From Myxococcaceae bacterium (lineage in GTDB: Bacteria; Myxococcota; Myxococcia; Myxococcales; Myxococcaceae), in the NCBI GenBank assembly GCA_017881345.1, contig JADGQZ010000256.1:1-40427 (forward strand): 40,427 bases of DNA, in the 5' to 3' direction. The notes under the pieces were generated by a model. That model was not told the origin of the DNA. It saw only the letters and a list, made by a program, of their open reading frames with translations, and did no database searches. The position numbers were made by a program, and so were the translations under genes. The first letter of the stretch is position 1. Every line of letters begins with the position of its first letter. Of this stretch, positions 37,774 through 40,427 are shown in pieces.

Positions 37774-38979
37774 ATGGCCGTTAGCCCACCGGCCTTGGAC
37801 ACCACACGAGACGAGCGGCGACTCACGCTGGCGCTGTTCGCCGTTGCGTGGGGCGCGAACCAGTTCACCCCGCTGCTGCTGGTGTACCGGGAGCGCTTCG
37901 GCTTCGGCCCCGCGGTCCTCGGTGCGCTCTGGGGCTGCTACGCCGTCGGGCTCGTCCCGGGTCTCCTGGTGGGGGGCGCCGCCTCCGACACCCGCGGGCG
38001 GAGGCCGGTGGTGCTCCCCTTCTTCTTCCTCTCGCTGCTGGCGACCGGCGTTTTGATGGTCGGCGCGGTCTGGAGCCCCGCGCTCGCGCTCGGGCGGCTG
38101 GTCGCCGGTCTCGTCTCGGGCGTGGTGTTCGGCGCGGGATCGGCGTGGCTGGTGGAGCTGTCGGCGGCGCTGCACACCCGACGCGCGGCGCTCGCGGTCA
38201 CCGCCGGGTTCTGCCTGGGTCCGCTGGCGGCGGGCCTCATCGCCGACGCGCTGCCGTGGCCCGCGGTGGTGCCCTACCTGCCGCATCTGGCATTGATGGC
38301 TGCCGCGCTCCCGGGTGTTCTCGCGGCGCGCGAGACGCTCCGCCCGGGGGCCCACGCCCGCCGGACGGCCCCGTCGACCGAGGTCCGCCGCAGGTTCCGC
38401 CGCGGCGTCGCGCCGGTCGCGCCCTTCGTCTTCGCCAGCGTCGCGGTGGCCTTCGTGGTGCTGCCGACGCGGTTCGGGCCGCTTCCGCACCCCCTGGCGC
38501 TGGTCGGCCTGATGACCGGCGTGACGCTGGGCATCGGCGCAGCCATCCAGCCGGTCGGGCGGCGGCTGGAGGCGGCGCGACCCGGGCGCTCGGCGGTGGC
38601 GGGGCTGGTCGTCGCCACGGTGGGCTGGGCGGTGGCGGCGTGGACGGCGCATGCCCCCGCGCTTCCCGGCGTGCTCGTCTCGATGGGCCTGCTGGGAAGC
38701 GCCTATGGGCTGTGCCTCGTCGGCGGGCTGTCGGGAGCAGGCCGGCTTGCGGATTCCGCCACCCGGGGAACCCTGGTGGGCTGGTTCTACGCCTGGGCGT
38801 ACGTGGGCTTCGGAGCCCCCTTCGTCATCGCCTGGCTCACGCGCTGGCTGGCGATGCCGCAGGTGCTCCTTGGAGGAGGCGCCATCGCGGCCCTCTCGGC
38901 GGTCACCGTGGCGCGGGAACTCTCACGCTGGGCGGCAAACCCGGGTGACGCCGCGCTGGCCGAGCCAACCGGAACCTGA
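37774..38979 (+). CDS. MFS transporter
   Basis: GALWGCYAVGLVPGLLVGGAASDTRGRRPVVLPFFFLSLLATGVL; 10-12 TM pattern. Confidence 0.88.
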   Translation: MAVSPPALDTTRDERRLTLALFAVAWGANQFTPLLLVYRERFGFGPAVLGALWGCYAVGLVPGLLVGGAASDTRGRRPVVLPFFFLSLLATGVLMVGAVWSPALALGRLVAGLVSGVVFGAGSAWLVELSAALHTRRAALAVTAGFCLGPLAAGLIADALPWPAVVPYLPHLALMAAALPGVLAARETLRPGAHARRTAPSTEVRRRFRRGVAPVAPFVFASVAVAFVVLPTRFGPLPHPLALVGLMTGVTLGIGAAIQPVGRRLEAARPGRSAVAGLVVATVGWAVAAWTAHAPALPGVLVSMGLLGSAYGLCLVGGLSGAGRLADSATRGTLVGWFYAWAYVGFGAPFVIAWLTRWLAMPQVLLGGGAIAALSAVTVARELSRWAANPGDAALAEPTGT

Positions 38980-38995
38980 CTACCCTCCCGCGCCG

Positions 38996-39016
38996 ATGAC
39001 GGGGAGCGGCGGATGA
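38996..39016 (+). other. Six-residue mini-ORF (MTGSGG*) whose TGA overlaps the kinase ATG
   Basis: ATGACGGGGAGCGGCGGATGA; TACCCT box at 38981-38986. Confidence 0.35.
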
Positions 39017-40427
39017 GCGGGAAGCCGGGCGACGCCGTCGACGAGCCAGGCGCAACCTTCGTCAGGCCCCCCGAGGAGCGCACCCAGGATCTGCTTCCCT
39101 CGCCTTCCCTCGGCTCCAGCGGCGAGGCGGACCCGGATCTCCCCCGGCTGCGCCCGCAGGAGCTGCTCGCCGGCCGGTTCTCCATCGTCCGCTTCATCGC
39201 CCGCGGCGGCATGGGGGCGGTCTACGAGGCCGAGGACCTCGGTCTCCGGACCCGCGTCGCCCTGAAGATCATCCGCAGCGCCCTGCTCGCGGACTCCTCG
39301 GCCCTGGAGCGCTTCCGGCGCGAGGTGTTGCTCGCCCGGCGCGTGGGCCACCCCAACGTCTGTCACGTCTACGAGTTCTATGACGCCCGCACCGCGGACG
39401 GGGTGGCGGTCCACTTCCTCACCATGGAGCTCCTCGAGGGCGGCACGCTCGCCCATCGCCTCCGCGATCACGGGCGGATGAGCACCGCCGAGGCGCTGCC
39501 GCTGGTCCTCCAGATGTGTGACGGGCTCTCGGCCGCCCACGCCGAGGGCGTCGTCCACCGCGACTTCAAGAGCAGCAACGTCCTGCTGGTGCAGCGGCGC
39601 GGTGGTTCTGCAGAGTCGGGGTCGACGCGGGCGGTGATCACCGACTTCGGCATCGCCCGCCCCTTCGAGACGGGTGGCGAGCGAGATCCCGGACTGACCG
39701 GCGGTGCCGGGATGATCGGCACGCCGGAGTACATGGCGCCCGAGCAGGTCACCGGCGGCGCCATCACCCCGAGCACCGACGTCTTCGCGCTGGGGGTGGT
39801 GATGTACGAGATGGTGACGGGCGAGCTGCCCTTCACCGGGGAAACGCCGCTGGTCACAGCCGCGAAGCGAATCCAGGAGGTGGCGCGTGCACCGCACACC
39901 GTGCTCCCCGGCCTCGACCGACGCTGGAGCGAGATCATCGTCCGCTGCCTCGCGCGCGAACCGGAGCGGCGGTTCGCCAGCGCCGCCGAGGTGCGCGCCG
40001 CCCTCCTTGCGCCGCCCAGGCATCCGGTGCGGCGGGCCGGGCTCGTCGCGGCTGCGGTGCTGGCGCTCGCGGCGGTCGTGCTCCTCGCCTCGCTCTACCT
40101 CCGCCGGGAGGCGCGGGTGCGCTGGGCGCGCGACGTGGCATTCCCCAAGCTCGTCGAGCTGGTCGAGCTGAACAAGTACGCCGAGGGGATGGCCCTCGCC
40201 GAGCAGATCCAGCAGATCCTCCCGGACGACCCGAAGCTCAAGAAGCTCTTGCCCGAGATGTCCCGGCTCTACCGGGTCGAGAGCAGCCCGCCGGGCGCGA
40301 CCGTCACGGTGAAGCCGTATGGAGCGCCCGACGCTGCCTGGCGCCCGCTCGGCACGACGCCGCTCGATCCGTTCCGGCTTCCTCTCGGCTTGCACCTCTG
40401 GCGCATCGCCCTGCCCGGCTACGAGAC
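39013..40427 (+). CDS. Membrane-anchored Ser/Thr protein kinase with C-terminal PEGA-like region, truncated by window end
   Basis: LLAGRFSIVRFIARGGMGAVYEAEDLGLRTRVALKII, VVHRDFKSSNVLL, ITDFGIARP, GTPEYMAPEQ; TM LVAAAVLALAAVVLLASLYL; ESSPPGATVTVKPY. Confidence 0.93.
   Translation, partial: MSGKPGDAVDEPGATFVRPPEERTQDLLPSPSLGSSGEADPDLPRLRPQELLAGRFSIVRFIARGGMGAVYEAEDLGLRTRVALKIIRSALLADSSALERFRREVLLARRVGHPNVCHVYEFYDARTADGVAVHFLTMELLEGGTLAHRLRDHGRMSTAEALPLVLQMCDGLSAAHAEGVVHRDFKSSNVLLVQRRGGSAESGSTRAVITDFGIARPFETGGERDPGLTGGAGMIGTPEYMAPEQVTGGAITPSTDVFALGVVMYEMVTGELPFTGETPLVTAAKRIQEVARAPHTVLPGLDRRWSEIIVRCLAREPERRFASAAEVRAALLAPPRHPVRRAGLVAAAVLALAAVVLLASLYLRREARVRWARDVAFPKLVELVELNKYAEGMALAEQIQQILPDDPKLKKLLPEMSRLYRVESSPPGATVTVKPYGAPDAAWRPLGTTPLDPFRLPLGLHLWRIALPGYE

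Noticed and set aside
38980-40395. 471-aa minus-strand ORF opposite the kinase
   Set aside because: Antisense GC artefact; kinase motifs are clear on the plus strand (missing from the track only because the ORF runs off the window).

Overview
High-GC bacterial chromosomal window, densely coding, Myxococcota-like in gene content (lineage is inference only). I find about 38 protein-coding loci or remnants and no rRNA, tRNA, CRISPR array, IS element or prophage. Three neighbourhoods stand out. (1) 8.5-17 kb: bshA and bshC (bacillithiol-type thiol biosynthesis), divergent from a run encoding a signal-peptide-bearing PIG-L deacetylase with a long C-terminal extension, an unlisted 35-aa one-TM microprotein overlapping both neighbours, an SSS-family symporter with a soluble insertion, an exported DinB-fold protein and a Tat-type CMD-family protein. 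This is a candidate extracytoplasmic thiol salvage or recycling system. (2) 25.4-30.5 kb: a circularly permuted ATP-grasp / alpha-E / transglutaminase peptide-ligase-type cluster. It is divergent from a class II glutamine amidotransferase-transglutaminase fusion that lacks the N-terminal Cys nucleophile. The stand-alone transglutaminase gene carries a frameshift. (3) 35.2-37 kb: an orphan BchJ/V4R-like protein beside a PAS-PAS protein that stops at 'DITERR', followed by a decayed GGDEF C-terminus. Other observations are an envelope protein split from its signal peptide by one in-frame TGA, a recurrent TANNNT box 6-10 nt upstream of start codons that lack a Shine-Dalgarno sequence (likely leaderless transcripts), a (GAC)8 repeat encoding a poly-Asp tail, and a 14-bp perfect palindrome in a divergent promoter region. 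All family calls are from motif recognition by eye; no searches were run.
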